A DNA stretch of 64,000 nucleotides from Planosporangium sp963837285 (GTDB lineage: Bacteria > Actinomycetota > Actinomycetes > Mycobacteriales > Micromonosporaceae): contig CAWIMS010000005.1 in NCBI GenBank assembly GCA_963837285.1, positions 372,001-436,000 of the forward strand, read 5' to 3'. The translations under genes were made by a program, and so were the position numbers. The notes under the pieces are model-generated. The model searched no databases. It saw nothing but the letters and a program-made list of their open reading frames with translations, and was not told the origin of the DNA. Positions 1 to 6,567 of the stretch are shown piece by piece; position 1 is the first letter of the stretch; every line of letters begins with the position of its first letter.

Positions 1-2
1 AC

Positions 3-242
3 GTCCGCGGCGGGTGGCTGACCGACGCGGCGCTGGGCGGCCTGAACTACCAGATCGAGCACCACCTGTTCCCCGGCATGCCGACCCCAAACCTGCGCAA
101 GGCCCAGCCGATCGTGCGGGCGTACTGCGCCGAGATCGGCGTTCCCTACGAGCAGACCGGCCTGATCGCGTCATACCGCCAGGCCCTGCGACACCTGCAC
201 GAGGTGAGTGCACCCGCCCGTGCGGAACACGCGGCACGCTGA
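3..242 (+). CDS. Fatty acid desaturase, C-terminal fragment (runs in from the left edge)
   Basis: The first 79 codons seen are open from the window edge to TGA at 240-242. They contain the third histidine box of membrane di-iron desaturases, NYQIEHHLFPGMP, in the Q-x-x-H-H form typical of front-end and acyl-lipid desaturases. The usual tail follows, with a helix around LRKAQPIVRAYCAEIG and a YRQALRHLHEV end. The family inserts a double bond into acyl chains at the cytoplasmic membrane, using O2 and ferredoxin or a fused cytochrome. The N-terminus, the first two histidine boxes and the promoter lie outside the window. A decayed piece of a second desaturase lies on the opposite strand about 1.9 kb away. 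Confidence 0.9.
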   Translation, partial: VRGGWLTDAALGGLNYQIEHHLFPGMPTPNLRKAQPIVRAYCAEIGVPYEQTGLIASYRQALRHLHEVSAPARAEHAAR

Positions 243-286
243 GCAACCACCCGTCCCCCGGCACTCTCCTCCTCTCGAGGCGCGAT

Positions 287-357
287 GCCCTACCGGATCA
301 ATGTGATTCACGCGGGTCGAAGGTGCCGTGCCACGCGGACAGCGATTCCGGTAGGGC
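287..357. other. Inverted repeat after the desaturase (11-bp arms)
   Basis: GCCCTACCGGA at 287-297 is perfectly repeated in inverse orientation at 347-357, with 49 bases between. A shorter CGCGG pair inside the loop does not pair with it. It lies 45 bases after the desaturase stop and could fold as a large terminator-like hairpin or be a protein site. There is no T-run. The rest of 243-493 shows no convincing coding. Confidence 0.4.
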
Positions 358-493
358 GTTGGAGATGTGGCCGCCCCATCGGGACATGCCACGCGGCGAT
401 TCAGGTGCGAAGAACCGTGGCATCTCGTGGCCGAACTCACCCGCCAGCGCCACAGCCGCTACGGTGATCGCCAGCGACGATGAGGAGACCGCG

Positions 494-670
494 ATGCCCG
501 AGGTGTCAGACAACTATGAGCGCGCCAGGACGTATGCGGAGGGAGACATCGCGTACGGCGACGCGGCCGCTACCGCTCAGGTCTCAGCCATGCTGGCCGT
601 TGCCGATGAGATACGTGCGCTGCGCAAGGCGGTAGAGGACCTGGGCAAGGACGCTCGACCCCCTCGATGA
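494..670 (+). CDS. Small hypothetical protein, 58 aa
   Basis: The ATG at 494 has a good ribosome site (GAGGAGACC) about 5 bases upstream. The 58-residue product is hydrophilic, with an alternating helix-like C-terminal half (VADEIRALRKAVEDLGKD) and no signal or membrane segment. I do not recognise the family. Short proteins of this size that end in a heptad-like helix are common, poorly characterised genes in actinomycetes. Its TGA overlaps the ATG of a second short plus-strand ORF at 667 (ATGA), which suggests the two were once co-translated. Confidence 0.55.
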   Translation: MPEVSDNYERARTYAEGDIAYGDAAATAQVSAMLAVADEIRALRKAVEDLGKDARPPR

Positions 671-750
671 TCGGGTTCTGGCCCGGCATCGCTGCGGACT
701 TGATTGCGCTGGCACACTTGGCTGCTGAGGAGGGGCACCGCGACGAGGCG
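667..750 (+). pseudogene. Truncated start of a small ORF, cut off at a tandem repeat
   Basis: Overlapping the previous stop as ATGA, this frame reads MIGFWPGIAADLIALAHLAA with plausible codon usage, then EEGHRDEALA. After about 28 codons it runs into the triple 16-bp repeat at 750-797. Beyond that the good codon usage is on the other strand, in the DinB-like remnant. I read it as the 5' end of a gene truncated by a rearrangement at the repeat. The family is not recognised. Confidence 0.35.
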
Positions 751-797
751 CTGGCTGTACCTCGCGCTGGCTGTACCTCGCGCTGGCTGTACCTCGC
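750..797. repeat. Three perfect tandem copies of a 16-bp unit
   Basis: GCTGGCTGTACCTCGC occurs three times head to tail (750-765, 766-781, 782-797). As 16 is not a multiple of 3, each copy is read in a different frame, so copy-number change shifts any ORF crossing it. It sits exactly where the plus-strand ORF from 667 and the minus-strand DinB-like remnant both lose sense. Confidence 0.95.
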
Positions 798-1100
798 CGC
801 GTCCTCGCGGGCGCCGCTGGCGACCGTCTCCCGCCTGCTGGTCGCGATCCCGCCCACGGCGTTGAATTGCCGCAGCAGGTCGGCGCTCGTGGCGTGCGTC
901 GGTTCGGTGTCTCGGACCCGGTCGATCAAGATCGAAAGCCCATGCGGCCACGCCCCGGCATGCGCGTACAGGCTTCGCACGTCCCAGCCATCGAGCCGGG
1001 TCGGCCGTCGCCATTGTTCCTCGGTCATCGCCTTGCCGTACTCGGCCCAGATCGACCACAGCGTGCCCAGAGTCGTGAGGCGGTCCTCGATAACCACCAC
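780..1100 (-). pseudogene. Mycothiol-dependent isomerase/DinB-like N-terminal domain, truncated
   Basis: Reading leftward from 1100, about 105 residues match the N-terminal helical bundle of the mycothiol-dependent maleylpyruvate isomerase-like/DinB superfamily. The typical W..PT.LDGWDVRSLYAHAG element is present near residues 31-48, with a following helix ending REDAARYS. These domains place mycothiol and a metal for thiol-dependent isomerase or transferase chemistry. The frame is lost at the 16-bp tandem repeat and later codons look like noise, so the C-terminal half is missing. The ORF stays open to 570 only by chance. The intact start and disrupted end indicate a recent truncation. Confidence 0.6.
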
Positions 1101-1151
1101 ATCACTGTACGGGTGCCCACCACCGTCGTTGCGGACGTCCGTGGGGGATGC

Positions 1152-1826
1152 CTACCCGGCGGGGCCGAGCACCGAGACCTCGGTGAGCTCGGCGTCCTCG
1201 GCGGCACCCAGGCCGCGCACCCGGTAGCTGGTCAGTACCTTCAGCCACCGGTAGGGCAGGTGCTGACGGCCGGGATCACCGACGAGGACACGCGCGTCGC
1301 GGGCGGCGGCGCGGCTTAGGAACCCCACCATGCGTGTGGCCAGTTCGACGGTATAGAAGGCGTCGCCGGCCAGGATCACGTCGGCGTCACCGCCGTCGCC
1401 GTCGAGCAGGTCGCCCGCGTTCACCGCCACGGTAACCGCGTTGGTCGTGGCGTTCATCGCGACGGCCGCCAGCGCGTACGGGTCGATGTCGTTGGCGGTC
1501 ACCTCGGCGGCGCCCGCCTTGGCCGCGGCGATGGCGACCAGACCGGAGCCGGACGCCACGTCGAGCACGCGCCGGCCGGCCACCACCTGCGGGTGGTCCA
1601 GAATGTACCGGGCGAGAGCCTGGCCACCGGCCCAGGCGCTCGCCCAGAACGGCGCGAGCCCCGGCCCGACCTGCGCCTCCAACCTGGCCCGCAACACGAT
1701 CTCGTCATCAGCCAGGTGAAGATGGATCTCCGGTACGAACGGAAGACGCGCGAGGCGCAGTCCGTCGAACCCGTCGGCGCGTGACGCGACGAAGGGCGCG
1801 AGCAAGGTGCCGGCCGGCGTGGGCAA
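1152..1826 (-). CDS. Class I SAM-dependent methyltransferase (nicotinamide N-methyltransferase/PrmA-like)
   Basis: The product is 224 aa. Motif I, VLDVASGSGLVAI, lies near residues 87-99. The acidic end of strand 2 is in VTANDIDPYALAA and the post-motif aspartate in DVILAGDAFY. This order, with the preamble PFWASAWAGGQALARY, is typical of the small family annotated as 50S L11- or lysine-type protein methyltransferases and nicotinamide N-methyltransferase homologues. It would move a methyl group from S-adenosylmethionine to a protein or small amine. The substrate cannot be told. The frame's first usable start is TTG at 1826; there is no ATG, so the N-terminus is uncertain. It stands alone between remnants. 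Confidence 0.8.
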   Translation of the reverse strand: MPTPAGTLLAPFVASRADGFDGLRLARLPFVPEIHLHLADDEIVLRARLEAQVGPGLAPFWASAWAGGQALARYILDHPQVVAGRRVLDVASGSGLVAIAAAKAGAAEVTANDIDPYALAAVAMNATTNAVTVAVNAGDLLDGDGGDADVILAGDAFYTVELATRMVGFLSRAAARDARVLVGDPGRQHLPYRWLKVLTSYRVRGLGAAEDAELTEVSVLGPAG

Positions 1827-1944
1827 TACACGCTCCGTTCAGGTATGGTCGCCGGTCAGGGCGACCGGTCTCAGGCACCGCGTGCAGGTGGCGCAGCACC
1901 CAGGCATAGAACAGGCCCATCTGACAGTACGCGAGCCCCTGCCG

Positions 1945-2113
1945 GCGGCAGCACGGACCCGACGATCGAGTCCGGATCGGCGCCCTCGGTGTCCGGGTGG
2001 GCGTGGTGCCGGTTACGCTTGTCCACCCACCAGTCCTAGCTCGGTCCGATGGCCAGGCTACCGTGCAGCAGCCCTAGAAGGCCGCCGCCCAGCCGCCGGC
2101 CTGCCCAGCTGGG
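1945..2113 (-). pseudogene. Fatty acid desaturase remnant with internal stop
   Basis: In one continuous minus frame the sequence reads a hydrophobic stretch (GGGLLGLLHGSLAIGPS), an in-frame TAG at 2036-2038, and then DWWVDKRNRHHAHPDTEGAD. The latter is the second histidine box and following segment of acyl-lipid desaturases (normally KHNRHHA.PN..G.DPD). No other histidine box remains, so only about 55 codons survive. The window also begins with the tail of another desaturase. This may be the relic of a paralogue or of a split duplication. Confidence 0.7.
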
Positions 2114-2128
2114 GGCACACGACGCTGA

Positions 2129-2599
2129 CTACCGACGAGCCGCCTCCAACGCCTCCCGCAGCCCGCGCGCCGCCAGCCGGTCTGCGCGCTCGTTGTCCGG
2201 GTGCCCGGCGTGCCCCTTCACCCAATGCCACTGGACCTTGTGCCGCGTGGCCGCCGCGTCGAGCAGCTGCCACAGGTCGACGTTCTTCACCGGCTGCCTG
2301 CCGGTCGTCTGCCAGCCGTTGCACTTCCAGCGCGGTACCCAGGCGGTGATGCCGCTGCGCACGTACGTGCTGTCCGTGTGCAGGTGCACCACCGCCGGCC
2401 GGGTTAGGCTCTGCAGCGCCCGGATCGGCGCGGTCAACTCCATGCGGTTGTTCGTCGTGAGGGTCGCCTCACCGCCGTACAACTCCTTCTCGTGCCCGCG
2501 GTAGCGCAACAGCGCGCCCCAGCCGCCGGGGCCGGGGTTGCCGCTACAGGCGCCATCGGTGTAGATCTCCACTGCGGTCGGCGCGGCCGGAATCCTCAC
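2129..2599 (-). CDS. rnhA: Ribonuclease HI
   Basis: It degrades the RNA strand of RNA-DNA hybrids (R-loops, primer remnants) in the cytoplasm with two metal ions. All four catalytic carboxylates are visible: Asp in YTDGACSGNPGPGGWG, Glu in NNRMELTA, Asp in HTDSTYV and the last Asp in NERADRLA. The product is about 156 aa, the usual length for RNase HI. I chose the GTG at 2599 because a TANNNT-type -10 (TATGTT, 2606-2611 on this strand) ends six bases before it, which suits a leaderless transcript. An in-frame GTG at 2644 would add 15 residues with no family match. No operon partner is apparent. Confidence 0.93.
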   Translation of the reverse strand: MRIPAAPTAVEIYTDGACSGNPGPGGWGALLRYRGHEKELYGGEATLTTNNRMELTAPIRALQSLTRPAVVHLHTDSTYVRSGITAWVPRWKCNGWQTTGRQPVKNVDLWQLLDAAATRHKVQWHWVKGHAGHPDNERADRLAARGLREALEAARR

Positions 2600-2605
2600 G
2601 CTGCC

Positions 2606-2611
2606 AACATA
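2606..2611 (-). promoter_or_regulatory. Possible -10 element for a leaderless rnhA transcript
   Basis: On the minus strand TATGTT is followed by GGCAGC and then the GTG chosen as the rnhA start. A weak TTCCGC lies 17 bases further upstream. This spacing is typical of actinobacterial leaderless transcripts. It is an inference from spacing only. Confidence 0.3.
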
Positions 2612-2901
2612 CGAACCACACCGGCCCAGCGGAAGCTGGCCCACCCCGTGTCAAGCAGCTGCCACCAACGCTGAGACCGAGCGGTGCGGAAGAGCGGGAC
2701 AAGAGTCGCTGGGGGCGAGCACCTCTGCGGGTACGTCCGGTCTTTGCTAGTGTGAGCGCCGTTTGGGTTTGTGGTTCGCCTAATCCGGACGAGCCGACGA
2801 GTGGTGAGCCCGCGGCCAGCGGGTCGGGCGATGCGGGGCCGCTAGACCAGAACGGCTCCGGATCTGCGTCGGCCGATCCTCGCTCGATAAGGGAGAATGC
2901 G

Positions 2902-3102
2902 ATGGCACAGGGCACCGTGAAATGGTTCAACGCCGACAAGGGCTTCGGTTTCATCACGCCGGACGGCGGCGCCGACGTGTTCGTTCACTTCTCGGCCATC
3001 CAGTCCGACGGCTACCGCTCGCTGGAGGAGAACCAGCGCGTCGAGTTCGACATCACGCAGGGCCAGAAAGGTCCACAGGCCGAGAACGTCCGCGTCATCT
3101 GA
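2902..3102 (+). CDS. Cold-shock protein (CspA family)
   Basis: The product is a 66-residue single cold-shock domain with both RNA-binding motifs intact: RNP1 in KGFGFITP and RNP2 in VFVHFSAI. The conserved start is GTVKWFNADKGF. It binds single-stranded RNA and DNA in the cytoplasm and melts secondary structure, aiding translation after temperature drop or as a constitutive RNA chaperone. The ATG at 2902 follows a GGGAG ribosome site by 6 bases. About 250 bases upstream lack a gene, so a long 5' leader of the type that controls csp genes is possible, but I see no defined thermosensor. The next plus-strand gene starts 186 bases later. Confidence 0.95.
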   Translation: MAQGTVKWFNADKGFGFITPDGGADVFVHFSAIQSDGYRSLEENQRVEFDITQGQKGPQAENVRVI

Positions 3103-3288
3103 TACCAGCCGGCGCGCTGCCATCGACGGGTAGCGGCGCACCGGTGAACGGGTGCCTACCCGGCTCCCAACCGACCAGCCCGGGCCTCACCGACAGGCCC
3201 CGGGCATGGCCGACGCCCCCAGCTGGCGGTGTGGGCTCTGGCACGCCGGCGGAGTGCCGCCGGCACCACGCCGCCGTGGGCGTGGCGG

Positions 3289-3735
3289 ATGTCGCTGGCC
3301 GAGGTCGGCATCGTCTACGGGACGGTGCCATGGGTATGGATGATCATGTTACCGAACCACGGGGCCGGCGATGTCCACGCTCGGGTGAACCTGGTACCGC
3401 TGCGTGATCTGCTCACGATCCTCGCCAGCGGGCCGCTGACGGCGACGGTCCAGATCGTCGGCAACCTGCTGGTGTTCGCGGCGCTGGGGTTCATCGCTCC
3501 GCAGCGGTTCGCGGCGCTGGCGTCGGTACCGCGGATCCTGGCGCTCGCGGCGGGCTGCTCGGTCCTGGTCGAGGCCGCGCAGTACCTCCTGCGGCTGGAC
3601 CGGGTGTCCTCGGTGGACGACGTACTGCTCAATACCGCCGGCGCCGGGCCGGCCGCGCTGGCGTCGCACCGCTGGTGGTGCGCTACGGCCACAGCGTCAG
3701 ATCGACCTCGATCGGCCTCGGTACCGGGATGCTGA
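3289..3735 (+). CDS. VanZ-like membrane protein
   Basis: The product of about 148 aa carries the VanZ-domain signature: NLVPLRDLL near residue 34, a membrane helix QIVGNLLVFAALGFIAPQ, a third helix ending in VEAAQYLL, and the diagnostic RVSSVDDVLLNTAGA. VanZ-type proteins are multi-spanning. The founding member gives low-level teicoplanin resistance, but most actinobacterial members have no known role. The N-terminus is uncertain: 3289 is the first ATG after which the profile fits, while the frame is open from 3229. The last 20 residues (after HRWW) lose hydrophobicity, as if the end were altered by an indel. Confidence 0.7.
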   Translation: MSLAEVGIVYGTVPWVWMIMLPNHGAGDVHARVNLVPLRDLLTILASGPLTATVQIVGNLLVFAALGFIAPQRFAALASVPRILALAAGCSVLVEAAQYLLRLDRVSSVDDVLLNTAGAGPAALASHRWWCATATASDRPRSASVPGC

Positions 3736-4066
3736 GCCGCCCACGGTAGGCCGGTCAGCGGCCCCTGGGCGATGGCCGAGGCGTACAGGCCCCGGCGATT
3801 ACCTGCCACGTCGGCCCCCTTCGCGCACGGCCCGATCGAGCGGCCCGCCTGGATCAGACGAGGAGTCGCCAAACGGCCCACGGCCCAATGTGGACAATCC
3901 GTGATCGCCCACAAGGACACTTCGGTGGACGAACTGCGGGCACCTCCGCGCCACGCGCCGCCCCGACCGGCCGGTACCGCCGATGGCCGGTACGCCGCGA
4001 TCGGGGCGGTTGTGCATCAGCTGGCCGACAGCTCCCATCGTCTGCTGCCGGCCTGACGGCCCGGCC
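3736..4066. other. 331-bp stretch without a recognisable gene
   Basis: A plus-strand frame ending at 4056 reads APPRHAPPRPAGTADG and then AAIGAVVHQLADSSHRLLPA. It could be the tail of a lost gene, but nothing upstream in that frame looks coding. No repeat, hairpin or promoter stands out. Confidence 0.4.
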
Positions 4067-4798
4067 TCACGTCAGGTGCCGGGCGAAGAACCGGTTCCCG
4101 GCGTCCCCCTCGAACTGCGGGACACCGGTGTGCCCGCCCATATTGGCGTGCAGCGTCTTCTCCGTGGAGCCGAAGGCGTCGAACAGGTCCAGGGCCAACT
4201 GCCGGTCGTTTCCTTCGTCGTCCCACTGCAGCAGGACCAGTAGCGGAATGGTGACCTGCCGGGCCTCCTCGAACATGGTGCGGGGGACGAAACTCCCGGC
4301 GAACAGAAGGGCGGCCAAGATGCGCGGCTCGACCACCGCCAGCCGGACGCCGATGGCGATCACCCCTCCCGCGTACCCGACCGGGCCGCCGATCTCGGGC
4401 AACGAAAGGAAGGCGTCCAAGGCGGCCCGCCATTCCGGGACCGCCTTTTCGACCAGCGGGAGGACAAGCCGGTCGACGATCTCGTCGTCGACCGGCGCGC
4501 CGGCCTGAAGCGCCCGGCGCAGGTCGGCGCGGGCCTCCTCAGCGGCGGCGGAACGGGGCCGGTCACCGCTCCCGGGCAGCTCGATGGTGGCCGCGGCGAA
4601 GCCCTCCGCCGCGCAGTGCCGGGCCCGGGCCACCAGTCGGGGGTACATCTTGCGCAGTCCACCGGGGTGGCCGAGCAGGATCAGCGGGGCCGGAGCCGGT
4701 GCGGATCCGGGCGTCCACAGGATGCCGGGGATCTCGCCGAGGGTGAATTCGCGTTCGAGGACGCCGTCGTCGAGGCGCTGTTCAGAAGTGAATTCCAT
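4067..4798 (-). CDS. Alpha/beta hydrolase, nucleophile apparently lost
   Basis: The product is 243 aa with the fold landmarks of dienelactone-hydrolase-like enzymes: LILLGHPGG (oxyanion region, residues 40-48), a helical cap, then VPLLVLLQWDDEGN-type strand with the acid residue, and the C-terminal histidine in MGGHTGVP. In relatives the strand-5 elbow reads G-Y-W-G-x-S-M-G. Here the same place reads VGYAGGVIAIG, so no serine is visible. Either the enzyme is inactive or a short deletion occurred. ATG at 4798 is preceded by GAAAGG. It stands alone. Without the nucleophile, a binding or non-hydrolytic role is possible, but that is speculative. Confidence 0.75.
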   Translation of the reverse strand: MEFTSEQRLDDGVLEREFTLGEIPGILWTPGSAPAPAPLILLGHPGGLRKMYPRLVARARHCAAEGFAAATIELPGSGDRPRSAAAEEARADLRRALQAGAPVDDEIVDRLVLPLVEKAVPEWRAALDAFLSLPEIGGPVGYAGGVIAIGVRLAVVEPRILAALLFAGSFVPRTMFEEARQVTIPLLVLLQWDDEGNDRQLALDLFDAFGSTEKTLHANMGGHTGVPQFEGDAGNRFFARHLT

Positions 4799-5329
4799 GG
4801 TCGTGCCTTTCGGGAGTGCTCGTGAACGGCGCTCCCGGACGACCTATCGCCCGACCGTGACCCCAGAGGGGAGCACCCATGTCGATGCGTTCACGGGTAC
4901 CACCTCCTCGGTCTCTCGCACAGCCTCCGGGAAAAGTAGCAGTGGTCACCGTGATCCGCCAACGGGTTATCGCGGAGGCTCCATGGCCGGACGCCACGGA
5001 GCCACTCGCCAAAGGCAGGCTTTAAGCTCCGGAGTCCGCCGCGAAGGCGGTCACGCTCACCAGCCAGCTCGACCCACACCTCACCAAAGTCGAGGTCGAA
5101 CCGTCAGAACGACCCGGACAACCTGTACCACTTCAACCAGAACATCGCGTCCGCCTGGCGGTCCGGCAATCCCCTGAATTTGGTACGAACGGGCAGCTCG
5201 GCCCGTAACCAAAGGCTGCGCGATCTCCACTGGAGTGGATGGGTTGAGTCTGCTGATACTGGCGCCGGGCGCGCGGGTTACGCGTCCCTGCGCGGGATAC
5301 CGCCGACAGGAGCGGGGAGGTGATTCCAC
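4799..5329. other. 531-bp region upstream of the RiPP-like unit, containing an oxidase remnant
   Basis: No intact gene is present in this region. At 5099-5150 on the plus strand the frame reads QNDPDNLYHFNQNIAS, which matches the C-terminal end of berberine-bridge-type FAD-linked oxidases (YDPDNLFRLNQNI). The rest of that enzyme is absent and the frame then runs on to a stop at 5320. From 5311 the sequence becomes the ribosome site of the short ORF at 5330. No clear -35/-10 was found. Confidence 0.55.
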
Positions 5330-5404
5330 GTGGTGATCACGATCACGAAGGTCGAGCAGATCGAGGCTACCCAGCGGCACACGACGGACGGGCAACTGGC
5401 GTAG
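5330..5404 (+). CDS. 24-residue ORF, candidate RiPP precursor peptide
   Basis: A strong Shine-Dalgarno (GGGGAGG, 5314-5320) lies 9 bases before GTG at 5330. The frame reads VVITITKVEQIE, continues through ATQR, and ends HTTDGQLA before TAG at 5402. It is followed after 65 bases by an E1-like RiPP enzyme and then an M50-like protease. Adenylating E1-like enzymes of this type act on very short peptides, for example MccB on the seven-residue MccA. The amphipathic N-terminal half could be the recognition segment and the Thr/Asp/Gln/His-rich end the core. I recognise no known precursor family. The translation start could also be the second GTG at 5333. It may instead be a leader ORF; the assignment is inference. 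Confidence 0.45.
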   Translation: MVITITKVEQIEATQRHTTDGQLA

Positions 5405-5469
5405 CGCCGCCGTGGGGCGCCCCGGGGCATCCGGGTCGCCCCACCGCGGTACCGGAAGGGGGATGGCTG

Positions 5470-6567
5470 ATGGCGGATCGGCCCCGGCTCAAGGCCATCA
5501 CGGTGCACCGCAGCGGTACCGAGCTGGTGATCTGGCCAAGGGCGCTGCGGCGGGTGTACCTCACCGACCTCACCGGCAGCGTGGCCGCGCTACTCGAACT
5601 GCTGCGCGAAGGCTCACGTACCGTCGCCGGCCTACGGACCGAACTGGACCATCGCGGCTTCCCGGTCAGCGGGCCGGAACTCGACGGCGTGCTGTCCATT
5701 TTGGACGAGCTAGGGGTCCTTGAGGACGGCGACGGGGACGACGTGCTCGATCCGGCCACCCGCGACCGGCACCAGAGCAACCTGCGCTTCTACGACCTCT
5801 TCGCCCGGCTCGGCCACAGCAGCGCGGGCATGCACCAGGCCGCCCAGCGGTCGCGGGTACTGCTGCTGGGCGTGGGCGGGCTGGGCTCCGGAATTCTTCA
5901 GTCGCTGGTGGGGCTCGGCGTCGGCGAGGTGTCCATCGTGGACTGTGACGTGGTGGAGACCAAGAACCTCGCCCGGCAGTTCGCGTACGGGCTGGCCTCG
6001 GTGGGCCGGCCGAAGGTGGTCGCAGCCGCCGACTGGGCGGCCGGATACTCCGGCGGTACCAGGATCGTCCCGCTGTACCAACGGGTCGACGACGTCGCCG
6101 GGGTCGTTGGTCTCGGCGCGAACGCGGACATCGTGGTCTGCGCCGTCGACTCGCCGGCGGACATCCACCTGATCGTCAACGAGGCGTGTTTCGCGCTGGG
6201 GGTACCGTTCGTCGCCGGTGGGCTCAGCTACTCGACGATGTCGTACTGGTCGGTGGATCCGGGCCGCACGCCCTGCCGGGAGTGCCTCGAACTGCACCGG
6301 GCGGACGAAATCGCGACCCTGACACCCGCACTGCGGCAGGACCCGTTCATCGAGCCGGCCAGCGTCAACCGGGCGACCGGCCCGGCCGTGCAGCTGCTCT
6401 GCGGGCTGATGTCGATGGAGATCATGCGGTACCTCACCCGCAGCGACCCACCGGTGGCCGCCGCGACCTACCAGGTGATCGAGCTGGCCGACGGGTTGGC
6501 CACCTCGACGGCACCATGGCACCGGCACCCGAACTGTCCACACTGTACGGCCTCGGCGTCCGGATGA
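5470..6567 (+). CDS. ThiF/E1-like enzyme with RiPP leader-binding-type N-terminus
   Basis: The product is 365 aa. Residues 1-90 resemble the leader-recognition region of proteins annotated as TOMM leader peptide-binding or bacteriocin cyclodehydratase domain. Residues from about 125 form an E1/ThiF Rossmann domain: VLLLGVGGLGSG (ATP loop), a DCDVVETKNLARQ segment that carries the usual acidic residue and arginine, and AVDSPADIHLIVNEAC. Two CxxC pairs, PCREC and NCPHC near the C-terminus, should hold structural zinc. Such enzymes adenylate or present a peptide C-terminus or backbone. No YcaO partner is present. ATG at 5470 lies just after GGGGGATGGCTG. The stop overlaps the next gene as ATGA, so the two are translationally coupled. 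Confidence 0.82.
   Translation: MADRPRLKAITVHRSGTELVIWPRALRRVYLTDLTGSVAALLELLREGSRTVAGLRTELDHRGFPVSGPELDGVLSILDELGVLEDGDGDDVLDPATRDRHQSNLRFYDLFARLGHSSAGMHQAAQRSRVLLLGVGGLGSGILQSLVGLGVGEVSIVDCDVVETKNLARQFAYGLASVGRPKVVAAADWAAGYSGGTRIVPLYQRVDDVAGVVGLGANADIVVCAVDSPADIHLIVNEACFALGVPFVAGGLSYSTMSYWSVDPGRTPCRECLELHRADEIATLTPALRQDPFIEPASVNRATGPAVQLLCGLMSMEIMRYLTRSDPPVAAATYQVIELADGLATSTAPWHRHPNCPHCTASASG

Noticed and set aside
5320..5469. In-frame upstream extension of the E1-like gene from GTG 5320
   Set aside because: The GTG lies inside its own ribosome site, and the 50 added residues (G/P/H-rich) do not resemble the family. ATG 5470 begins the conserved region.
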